A DNA stretch of 64,000 bases from Sphingobacterium micropteri (lineage in GTDB: Bacteria; Bacteroidota; Bacteroidia; Sphingobacteriales; Sphingobacteriaceae): positions 1 through 64,000 of the forward strand of contig NZ_JACOIK010000016.1 of NCBI RefSeq assembly GCF_014692515.1. Direction: 5' to 3'. How positions within the stretch are numbered: position 1 is the stretch's first letter; every line of letters begins with the position of its first letter. The translations under genes were made by a program, and so were the position numbers. A model generated the notes under the pieces. The model had not been told where the DNA came from, searched no databases, and saw nothing but the letters and a program-made list of their open reading frames with translations. Shown in pieces: positions 7,099 to 13,840 of the stretch.

Positions 7099-7196
7099 AT
7101 ATTATAAATAAAATTTTTTCGTGAGTATTCTCACTTCTTAGTTCGCACTACGAATATAAATATTATTATTTAAAAATGAAAAACTTTTAAAAAAAT

Positions 7197-7808
7197 CTAC
7201 CAATTTTGATCGCTTTCTTGGCTCAAAATTATATTTATGATGCTAGACAAGTCTCGTTCAAGTAGTTCTTTTGTCCTTTTTTCAATCAACTTGTCTTTTT
7301 CATCGTAAATGAATAGTTTCTTTACTATACTGTTCCACATATCCCTTTTTCCTTTTATCCCCATCTCCATAGTAAACTGAATTCCTTTGTTGACAGGAAC
7401 TGCATGACCATCATATTTTTGATTTGCAGATATAATTATAGTAGGGATGTTTATTCTAAATCTATTGTCCTTAACATCCACGGTAATTTTGTAAGACATA
7501 TCTAATAAATATGCACTTCCAGCTGCTTTATCTGTTTTGGTGTATCCAGGAACAAAGTCATCTATTATTATAATGTCATCACCTGCATCTATTTTTAGAT
7601 ATTGGGACTGATGTTTTGTTTTCAAAGACTTAACAATTTGGCTAATGGTTTCGGTGGCCGGCATGTTATTTTCAACTACCATTTGCGCCTCCCCATTTTT
7701 AAATTCTAAGCCATTGGGAGTAACGGTAATTATCTTGGTATTGGCATCTTGCCCCATGGCAACCAAACTTACAACTAAAAAAAACAAACCTATAAGTAGC
7801 CTCTTCAT
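7197..7808 (-). CDS. exported protein, possibly DUF4468-like
   Basis: I place the start at the ATG at 7808, giving 203 residues, because MKRLLIGLFFLVVSLVAMGQ is a good signal peptide. The mature part has a beta-rich domain with TVTPNGLEFKNGEAQMVVEN and YLLDMSYKITVDVKDNRFRI, resembling DUF4468-type domains of Bacteroidota exported proteins. It is the only clearly exported product of the element, transcribed away from the replication operon. A lysogenic-conversion or surface role is possible; the family call is tentative. Confidence 0.6.
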   Translation of the reverse strand: MKRLLIGLFFLVVSLVAMGQDANTKIITVTPNGLEFKNGEAQMVVENNMPATETISQIVKSLKTKHQSQYLKIDAGDDIIIIDDFVPGYTKTDKAAGSAYLLDMSYKITVDVKDNRFRINIPTIIISANQKYDGHAVPVNKGIQFTMEMGIKGKRDMWNSIVKKLFIYDEKDKLIEKRTKELLERDLSSIINIILSQESDQNW

Positions 7809-8246
7809 AACTTCATAATTAATGTTAACAGTCCCCAAATATAGAACAATACATTAAAATATAAGAATTGCCTCTAAATGTAACGCATTGAATAATGTGG
7901 ATTTGTTTCCGTCCATCGGGCTATGTTATAATATGGTGTATAATGATACAAAATGTTGGATTATGTTTTTACCCTGTTCGTCCGCATATTCAGCCAACCG
8001 AAATCTTGACCCTCTAAACTTCACCCATGAATCCTCGATTTTTCGGACTTCTTTCAATCGGCAAAATGTACTGAAATTCAAAATTCCAAATATTTCGATC
8101 TTATATTTCCCGCAAATAGGATCTTTTTTTATCGGATTAAAAAAAAGAATCGTCGTATAATATTATAACACCTTATTTGGCTGCAAAAAACTCGATAACC
8201 CGTAATATGATAAAGATATTTGTGACACACAATAAAAAACAACGAT
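7809..8246. other. divergent control region ahead of the replication operon
   Basis: No convincing gene is visible; the open frame at 7888-8160 has poor composition and no family features. The region separates the minus-strand exported protein from the plus-strand HTH gene at 8247 and must hold both promoters. It contains AATGTAACGCATTG (7877-7890), a near copy of 5566-5579, and TATAATGATACA (7939-7950), identical to 2131-2142 just inside the left att. These shared words are candidate binding sites of an element-encoded regulator. Confidence 0.45.
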
Positions 8247-8456
8247 ATGTCACAAGAAAACAACATGCAAATTAGCCAGAATCATACAAGTAGACGAATT
8301 GTCGATACCAAAGGTATAATGGAGATTCTAGACTGTAGCCAAACTACACTTGGCAAGCTTAAAAAGAGAGGCAAAATCCCTTTTATGAAATTAGGAGCGA
8401 CACATCGTTACGATGTAGAAAAAGTACTTGCGGCGTTGGAAGTTAATGCTAAATAA
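8247..8456 (+). CDS. excisionase-type helix-turn-helix protein, 69 residues
   Basis: The protein is a single HTH_17 domain: RIVDTKGIMEILDCSQTTLG, then KLKKRGKIPFMKLGATHRYD, ending in a short recognition extension. This is the typical small excisionase or DNA-binding protein of Bacteroidota mobile elements. It is the first gene of the plus-strand operon that continues into replication and tail genes, so it may switch the element from integrated to excised state. It is related in type, not closely in sequence, to the HTH protein at 6064-6414. Confidence 0.8.
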   Translation: MSQENNMQISQNHTSRRIVDTKGIMEILDCSQTTLGKLKKRGKIPFMKLGATHRYDVEKVLAALEVNAK

Positions 8457-8458
8457 AA

Positions 8459-8467
8459 AAGGAGGTG
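8459..8467 (+). promoter_or_regulatory. near-perfect Shine-Dalgarno sequence
   Basis: AAGGAGGTG lies a few bases before the ATG at 8472. Similar purine-rich sequences precede the next two genes (8771-8777 and 8981-8988). Bacteroidota genes mostly lack such sequences, so three in a row stand out. Confidence 0.75.
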
Positions 8468-8471
8468 AAAC

Positions 8472-8795
8472 ATGCGACGAAACATATCAACCCCCCACGG
8501 TGAGCAACCGATAAGCAAATATAGAAATAAAATAGCAAACAGCTATCTCCAGCAAAAAAAAGCTGTTTTAACTTATCTCAATCGGTCTAAAACAGCCCAA
8601 TGTATGCGCCAAATTGAACTTGGTACAGGGGTACCGGTCTATATTGTCTGTCGTATTCTCGATGAATTTCAGCGGCGGAAAATCGTGGAAATCAAATACG
8701 ATGGAGTAAGTAAAGTGTCGGGCTTTCCCTCCGTTCACCATTACGGTTTAGTTTCTACTTTATTCACGAAGGGAGGGCAAAATGGAACTTATTAA
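8472..8795 (+). CDS. winged-helix-like protein of the replication block
   Basis: This 107-residue basic protein contains a helix-turn-helix-like segment (KAVLTYLNRSKTAQCMRQIE, then TGVPVYIVCRILDEFQRRKI) followed by a short beta wing, typical of small phage winged-helix proteins. It is preceded by a strong Shine-Dalgarno sequence and its end overlaps the next gene by 14 bases. In this operon it precedes the DUF4373-like protein and DnaB, so control of replication or of early transcription is a reasonable guess. No precise family is assigned. Confidence 0.65.
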   Translation: MRRNISTPHGEQPISKYRNKIANSYLQQKKAVLTYLNRSKTAQCMRQIELGTGVPVYIVCRILDEFQRRKIVEIKYDGVSKVSGFPSVHHYGLVSTLFTKGGQNGTY

Positions 8796-8991
8796 GGAAG
8801 TCGACGGAGAAAAATACTTCAAAGACATTCATGAAGGCAAAGAGGTGTTTTTCAAAGTTTCACGAGACGGTGAAATTCTAATAGAGTTCGACAGCTACGC
8901 AAGGATAAAAGGCTACGAGAGTATGGACGACATGCTGCAAAAAAGGCCTGAACTGGTAAATAAATTTCTTGACGCAAGATGGGAGGAGTGA
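8782..8991 (+). CDS. small acidic protein, 69 residues
   Basis: The product (MELIKEVDGEKYFKDIHEGK...) looks like a compact beta-beta-helix domain with no known family. It overlaps the preceding gene by 14 bases and its TGA stop shares a base with the ATG of the next gene. The C-terminal part (GYESMDDMLQKRPELVNKFL) resembles that of the next protein (NGYASLKQYFDENPHMIDPI), so the two may be distant paralogues. It is translated from a purine-rich ribosome site at 8771-8777. The function is unknown. Confidence 0.6.
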   Translation: MELIKEVDGEKYFKDIHEGKEVFFKVSRDGEILIEFDSYARIKGYESMDDMLQKRPELVNKFLDARWEE

Positions 8992-9290
8992 TGAATTGGG
9001 AGGATATGACAGACCAAGAGAAACAAGAACTAATTCAGCGAGAATCTAGGAACGCTAAAGACGTAACTACCTACGAGGACGATGAGTGCAGACACGGTGT
9101 TTTAATTACTAGCGTAGGAATAGATGTTTATTATGTCCACAGGAAAAGTGACAACGCCTTTCTGTTAGATCTGAGCATGATGGCTATATCTAATGGCTAT
9201 GCATCATTAAAACAGTATTTCGATGAAAATCCACACATGATAGATCCTATTCTAGACGGTGTTAACGAGGGGCTAATTACGATCGATTAG
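8991..9290 (+). CDS. small acidic protein, 99 residues, likely paralogue of the previous
   Basis: I choose the ATG at 8991 because it forms a TGATG overlap with the previous stop and follows GGGAGGAG; an in-frame ATG at 8979 also exists. The protein is acidic, with VLITSVGIDVYYVHRKSDNA followed by a helix that matches the end of the 69-residue protein in pattern (GY.S...Y....P......). No known family is evident. It ends one base before the DUF4373-like gene, so it belongs to the same translationally linked block. Confidence 0.6.
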   Translation: MNWEDMTDQEKQELIQRESRNAKDVTTYEDDECRHGVLITSVGIDVYYVHRKSDNAFLLDLSMMAISNGYASLKQYFDENPHMIDPILDGVNEGLITID

Positions 9291-9291
9291 A

Positions 9292-10035
9292 ATGGCAGAA
9301 GGAGCATTATACTTTGCGCACGACACTAATAGTCGATACGATCCGAAAATCCAAAAAGTGATCATGAAACACGGGTTGCTTGGATATGGGATCTATTGGT
9401 GCTTGATTGAAGTTTTACATGAGCAGAATGGATACATATCTAAAGATGATATCGAATCTATAGCATTCTCCATTCGTGCAGAATTAGAAACGGTAAAAAG
9501 CATTATCAATGATTTTGGTCTGTTCAAGGCTGATGATGATGGCAATATTTATTCCGATAGAGTACTTAAAAATATACAGAAAAGACTAGAAAAATCCGAA
9601 AAGGCAAGACGAAGTGTACAGGCTAGATATCAAAAAGCCACGAACGTAGATCAATCGAATAACGAACCTACTACGAACGTAGATCAATCGAATAACGACC
9701 GATCTACTATAAAGGAAAGTAAAGTAAATAAAGAAAAAGATAATAAATATCCATTTGAAAATTTTTGGGATTTGTATCCGGTAAAAGTTGGAAAGAAAAA
9801 ATGTGTAGAAAAATGGGAGAATCTTAAAGATACCGATAAAGCGAAAGTATTGGACACGTTACCTGGATTTATTGCCTATAAGCCGTTTGATACTTTTAAC
9901 CACCCGAACCCCTTAACATACCTGAATCAAGAGAGATGGAACGATGAATTGCCTCAATTATCTCAAGTGAATAATGGGCAACAAAAATACACATCACCAA
10001 AGCAGATAACGATAGATCACTCTACACTCAACTAG
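9292..10035 (+). CDS. DUF4373 (Lin1244/Lin1753-like) replication-associated protein
   Basis: This 247-residue protein starts with a domain of the DUF4373/Lin1244-Lin1753 type (ALYFAHDTNSRYDPKIQKVI, then GLLGYGIYWCLIEVLHEQNG), common in phage replication modules. A charged linker carries an 11-residue repeat, TNVDQSNN... twice, from two 26-base identical stretches 33 bases apart (9640-9665 and 9673-9698). A short C-terminal domain begins FWDLYPVKVGKKKCVEKW. It sits directly before DnaB, so it likely acts as replication initiator or helicase-loading protein (inference from position). Confidence 0.8.
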   Translation: MAEGALYFAHDTNSRYDPKIQKVIMKHGLLGYGIYWCLIEVLHEQNGYISKDDIESIAFSIRAELETVKSIINDFGLFKADDDGNIYSDRVLKNIQKRLEKSEKARRSVQARYQKATNVDQSNNEPTTNVDQSNNDRSTIKESKVNKEKDNKYPFENFWDLYPVKVGKKKCVEKWENLKDTDKAKVLDTLPGFIAYKPFDTFNHPNPLTYLNQERWNDELPQLSQVNNGQQKYTSPKQITIDHSTLN

Positions 10036-10039
10036 CAAA

Positions 10040-11383
10040 ATGGAAAATACAAAAGACATAGAACAAATTATTATTGGGGCATTGTTAATAGAAAAAAATG
10101 CTATACATCGGGTACAAGGAATATTAACTGCCGAGGTCTTTCAAGTTGAGCAGCACCAGCAGATTTATAGTGCCATTATTGAACTGCATAATGAACGAAG
10201 ACCAATAGACCTCGTTACGGTAAATAGCCAACTAAAAAAGAGCTTAGGAAAACTATACTCTGCAGAGACGATGAACTATCTTATTTTAACAATGGATAGG
10301 GTGGTTTCCTCCGCCAACATCGAAGAGCACGTTTTTATCCTCCAGGAACAGCACATGGCCAAATATGCTGTTAATCAATCTAAAGAACTTATCGAAGAGC
10401 TTTCGCAAGGAGAAGATCCACTAATGGCCATAGATGAGCATATCACACGGCTATCAAGTAAGATTAATCTTAACACAGGTAAATCGGCGATAAAGTTTGC
10501 AGATGCTTTTGCTCAAAGGCTTAAAGACTACGAGACCCCTCTACCAAATGGATTGTTGGGTAATACAAGCGGTTTCGTTGAATTAGATCAAGCGTTTAAC
10601 GGTTTTCAATCCGGTTGTCTGTACATAGTGGCTGCTCGCCCGGCAATGGGTAAAACTGCTTTTGCTTTGAATTTAGCCCGTAATCAAGCTATAATTGACG
10701 GTAAGCCCGGTGTGATTTTCAATCTTGAAATGGGTAATGAACAAACGATAGATAGGTTAGTATCAGCAGAATCTAACGTATTATTAGAAAACATAAAGAA
10801 AAGAAACTTTACATCATCGGAATTCAGACAAATAGCGTCAATTAATAAACTTATAGCGAGCAAAATATTTCTTGACGATACGGCTGCTATTACACTCAAC
10901 GCCATCAGAAGCAAAGCGATCCGCTTAAAGCATCAACATGATATTGGGTTTATCGTCATTGACTATTTGCAGTTGATCACTTTGGGTGCAAAATCTAAAG
11001 CAGGCAATAGAGAGCAAGAAGTTTCTACTATTTCGAGAGGATTAAAGGCGCTATCCAAAGAGTTAGGTATACCAGTGATTGCTTTATCGCAATTGAGCCG
11101 TGGAGTAGACCGAGCAAGCGACAACCGTCCGAGGCTGTCAGACCTTCGAGAGTCCGGAGCTATAGAGCAAGATGCCGATGTAGTCATGTTTCTGTACAGA
11201 CCGGAATATTACGGAGTATTCCAAGATGATAATGGTAATTCGCTTATCGGTCTAACGGAAGTAATCATCGCAAAAAACAGACAAGGAATAACAGGCACAC
11301 AACTACTACGCTTCAATGGTGCTAAGATGAGGTTCGATAGCTACCAGCAATCACAATCGATGATATCAGAAGCAGGATTTTAG
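10040..11383 (+). CDS. dnaB: replicative DNA helicase, DnaB family (element-encoded)
   Basis: This 447-residue protein has the N-terminal DnaB domain (about 1-110) and the RecA-like ATPase domain (about 160-440). Walker A is AARPAMGKTA (198-207), Walker B is FIVIDYLQLI (304-313), and the DNA-binding loop region IALSQLSRGVDRAS and the DLRESGAIEQDADV motif are intact. It unwinds DNA as a hexamer at replication forks. Its place in the element operon after a DUF4373-like gene shows an autonomous replication module, separate from the chromosomal dnaB. Confidence 0.95.
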   Translation: MENTKDIEQIIIGALLIEKNAIHRVQGILTAEVFQVEQHQQIYSAIIELHNERRPIDLVTVNSQLKKSLGKLYSAETMNYLILTMDRVVSSANIEEHVFILQEQHMAKYAVNQSKELIEELSQGEDPLMAIDEHITRLSSKINLNTGKSAIKFADAFAQRLKDYETPLPNGLLGNTSGFVELDQAFNGFQSGCLYIVAARPAMGKTAFALNLARNQAIIDGKPGVIFNLEMGNEQTIDRLVSAESNVLLENIKKRNFTSSEFRQIASINKLIASKIFLDDTAAITLNAIRSKAIRLKHQHDIGFIVIDYLQLITLGAKSKAGNREQEVSTISRGLKALSKELGIPVIALSQLSRGVDRASDNRPRLSDLRESGAIEQDADVVMFLYRPEYYGVFQDDNGNSLIGLTEVIIAKNRQGITGTQLLRFNGAKMRFDSYQQSQSMISEAGF

Positions 11384-11423
11384 AATTCAGTCAACAATTT
11401 TTCAATAATAAAAATCAATAACA

Positions 11424-11603
11424 ATGCAGAAAGACAAAGAAGACCTACAGGCAGAAAAAGATGAGCTATTGCGCCGTATCGCCGTGTTGGACACAGAAAT
11501 CCAAAACACTCCTGAAAAGAAGGAATTGACCGAACAAGGTAAAGAAGCTATCGAAAGCTTCAGGAAATCAAATGAACAATACAGAGGCAAAAACAGAATT
11601 TAA
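11424..11603 (+). CDS. 59-residue coiled-coil protein
   Basis: ATG at 11424 opens 59 codons ending in TAA at 11601-11603, three bases before the next gene. The product, MQKDKEDLQAEKDELLRRIA and onward, is highly charged with heptad-like spacing and two ELT/EKKEL segments, so a short coiled coil is expected. It lies in the gap between DnaB and the tail-associated genes, where it marks the switch from replication to assembly functions. A scaffold-like or regulatory role is only a guess. Confidence 0.65.
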   Translation: MQKDKEDLQAEKDELLRRIAVLDTEIQNTPEKKELTEQGKEAIESFRKSNEQYRGKNRI

Positions 11604-11605
11604 AC

Positions 11606-12337
11606 ATGGCAAAGCAAAACAAAGAGCAGGTAGTATACTACCACGAAAGAAGCGAGAAAATTTTTAGGGATAAAATGCCCAAGATTGCCGAATTGGTAAA
11701 TAGCCTTAAACCTCAAATCAAAAAATTCGAGTTTGAGGGCGTAGCATTTACAGAGATTGCACTACCACTACTAAAGGGGAATTTTGAAAAGGTAGATGAC
11801 CTAATCGGTAAGGCCGCAAAGGAAAAAAGCCAAAACATCGCTTACCTCGAAGATATGATTAAGCGTGACTACAACGAAGTGAAAAGAATTGTAGTAGACT
11901 ATGTCAACGAGATCAACAGACAGCTTAATGTTATCTCCAGTACTATACACACCAAAGATCATTATTACACCACACTTGACAATGATGCGTGTTTAGCTCC
12001 TGAATTTCTTTCGGTCGATAACGAGAACGATCTATTTATCTGTGACGAAGATGCAGTAAATCGAGTTAAACCAAGATTTGAAATAAGACTTGAAGGCAAA
12101 GGACTTGAATTCTACAATGCACTCACTCGCATTTCAGAATTACTCAACGAGACCAAAAACAGAGGGGAGGAAATAGGATTTGACCCTTTCTACTTCAAAC
12201 CAATGAGCTTCATTGCCGAGAACGAAGACGAAACCAGTTACGAAGTGGACATTATCGCTCTCTGGGAGGATTTAAAATCTGTTGAATTTAAAGCAAGATA
12301 CGATGAAACAAGAAGGAAATCATTAGCGGCACTTTAA
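11606..12337 (+). CDS. unknown element protein A, paralogue of the next gene
   Basis: This 243-residue protein is helical in its first half and has a mixed C-terminal part with FLSVDNENDLFICDEDAVNR and FEIRLEGKGLEFYNALTRI (about 134-176). The following 196-residue protein shares the same layout and key residues: VDxxNDLxI, RxKxxFExRLxGxxLxxxxxL, then LNxT and a late Phe-rich patch. Both are therefore tandem paralogues. No family is recognised. Their place directly before the tail-assembly genes suggests a structural or assembly role, but a head or tail-tube identity cannot be supported. Confidence 0.65.
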   Translation: MAKQNKEQVVYYHERSEKIFRDKMPKIAELVNSLKPQIKKFEFEGVAFTEIALPLLKGNFEKVDDLIGKAAKEKSQNIAYLEDMIKRDYNEVKRIVVDYVNEINRQLNVISSTIHTKDHYYTTLDNDACLAPEFLSVDNENDLFICDEDAVNRVKPRFEIRLEGKGLEFYNALTRISELLNETKNRGEEIGFDPFYFKPMSFIAENEDETSYEVDIIALWEDLKSVEFKARYDETRRKSLAAL

Positions 12338-12347
12338 AAGCTACAAA

Positions 12348-12938
12348 ATGGAAAGTAAATTGGTTTATACCTGTCCAAAAAGTCCGGCAATATTCAAGAA
12401 GGCAATGAATGACATTGCAGCAATAATTAATGACCTGGCGGAGTATTCGTACTTCAAAGAATGCAGGGGCAAATTGGCCCCTGCTATTCTTAGTATGCTC
12501 ATTAATGGCGTATCGGCAAATGATTTTAAGGATAGTCGATCTGTTACGGTTGATTTTAAGGTGGACCAGGTTAAAGGAATTCTCAACACAACTAACGATA
12601 AAGTACGAACCTATATAAGCACATTACCGACCAAGACCATCGACAATAATCGGTGTATTAAGTACGCTAGTCTTGAGGTTGATGAAGTCAATGATTTGGT
12701 GATTGCCCCTAAATCAATTGATAGGTTTAAAGAGTGCTTTGAGGTTCGCTTGAATGGTGAAAAGCTACAGCTTTTTGAAAGTCTCCTAAAAGCTACTGAA
12801 AGCCTTAATTCCACTAGATCACTATTGACCAAAGTGGGATTGCCTCACTATGATTGGTTTGATTTTATATCTGAGGATCGCAACGGTTTCGAATTGGAAA
12901 AACAATCAATAATTAAAATTTTAAACAACATACAATGA
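12348..12938 (+). CDS. unknown element protein B, paralogue of the previous gene
   Basis: This 196-residue protein aligns in pattern with the preceding 243-residue protein over nearly its full length. The best match is at residues 109-160 (LEVDEVNDLVIAPKSIDRFK, then FEVRLNGEKLQLFESLLKA). It lacks about 40 residues, mainly at the C terminus and in the N-terminal half. Its stop overlaps the next start by four bases (ATGA), indicating coupled translation with the chaperone-like gene. The function is unknown; duplication followed by divergence is clear. Confidence 0.65.
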   Translation: MESKLVYTCPKSPAIFKKAMNDIAAIINDLAEYSYFKECRGKLAPAILSMLINGVSANDFKDSRSVTVDFKVDQVKGILNTTNDKVRTYISTLPTKTIDNNRCIKYASLEVDEVNDLVIAPKSIDRFKECFEVRLNGEKLQLFESLLKATESLNSTRSLLTKVGLPHYDWFDFISEDRNGFELEKQSIIKILNNIQ

Positions 12939-13405
12939 CACAATTAAATATAGGTATAGAAAAAAGCAAAGTGATCGGTACCCTAACATTTCATGTAGAC
13001 CGTCATCCTTTTCTTGCAAAACTGGGCTTCAAGCCTAAAAAGAAAAAAGTACCAATCACCCCCACGAAATTAGGGGTTCGCAAAAAGTATTCTGACATCA
13101 TTGTCGAAATCGAAGAATTTTGGAGGGTTAAAAAATTATCCGCCATAAAAATGGATCGAATATTTTCGAGCAGGAATTTAGGTATGCTAGCTTTAGCGTT
13201 GGGGTATCTCATCCAAAACAGCGAAAAGACGCCCCCGAAATGGATGGTGAAATCATTATCCAAAATGGATCAATCAGAATTTGAATCTGTAGCGGCTTTA
13301 CTAGATGAAGCTCTAGACTCGCTATCTTTTCTGCAATCCATTATTAGTATTACCGGTATCGGGCTACAATCCGATGAAACTATCAAAGGAGACAAAGACG
13401 AATAA
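12935..13405 (+). CDS. short tail-assembly-chaperone-like protein (G-like)
   Basis: This 156-residue protein is homologous over most of its length to the first ~140 residues of the 231-residue protein at 19634-20329. Shared points are LxKLGxxPxxxxxxxxPxxLG, then FSSRNLGMLALALGYLIQN matching FASKQLDDLFMALVSILWN, and TPPKWMV matching MPPSWLV. Lying just upstream of the tape-measure gene, the short form with a longer relative elsewhere resembles the lambda gpG/gpGT chaperone pair that binds the tape measure during tail assembly. This role is inference from position and architecture. Confidence 0.55.
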   Translation: MTQLNIGIEKSKVIGTLTFHVDRHPFLAKLGFKPKKKKVPITPTKLGVRKKYSDIIVEIEEFWRVKKLSAIKMDRIFSSRNLGMLALALGYLIQNSEKTPPKWMVKSLSKMDQSEFESVAALLDEALDSLSFLQSIISITGIGLQSDETIKGDKDE

Positions 13406-13407
13406 AA

Positions 13408-13836
13408 ATGAAGCTGACAATAACCAACTGGAGCGAGATTAACAAGGCCTTAAAGGTTCACGCTGAAAAGGTGCTGGATGAAGTGGCTGAAAAACTGTTC
13501 CAGTTGGGATTGGCCACAATTAACGACGCTCGGACACATGCTCGCTTCAATAATTTTTCCAACAACTTACGATCATCCTTTGCTATTGCTGTCGCGCTAA
13601 ATGGTAAGATTATTAAAAGCGATTACTCGCAAGTGGGAAATGGAACGCTAGGCGATGGTTCCGAGGGGATGGCTAAAGCGAAAAAGCTGATTAATGAGAT
13701 AGTAAGCGAACATCGTAACCAATTGCTTTTAGTATTAGTTGCTGGTGAAAGTTATGCATTGTACGTAGAGGCTAAGGATAATAAAACGGTACTAACCCAG
13801 TTCGCATTGGAATTGAAAAAGAAGTTAACAAGATAA
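13408..13836 (+). CDS. HK97-gp10-like tail completion / morphogenesis protein
   Basis: This 142-residue protein resembles the HK97 gp10 / phage virion morphogenesis family. Helix 1 ends in TINDARTHARFNNFSNNLRS (compare the xNLRxS motif), followed by a strand with a KIIKSDY stretch and the hallmark C-terminal VAGESYALYVEAKDNKTVLT (compare YAxYVExKGYxVL). Family members join the tail to the head-neck. In ordinary siphophages it lies upstream of the tail tube gene; here it sits between the short chaperone-like gene and the tape measure, an unusual place. No head or tube gene accompanies it. Confidence 0.72.
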   Translation: MKLTITNWSEINKALKVHAEKVLDEVAEKLFQLGLATINDARTHARFNNFSNNLRSSFAIAVALNGKIIKSDYSQVGNGTLGDGSEGMAKAKKLINEIVSEHRNQLLLVLVAGESYALYVEAKDNKTVLTQFALELKKKLTR

Positions 13837-13840
13837 TATT

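Noticed and set aside
7888..8160. Open frame of 90 codons on the plus strand in the divergent gap
   Set aside because: Composition is unlike a folded protein, no family is seen and it would occupy the promoter region of two divergent genes.
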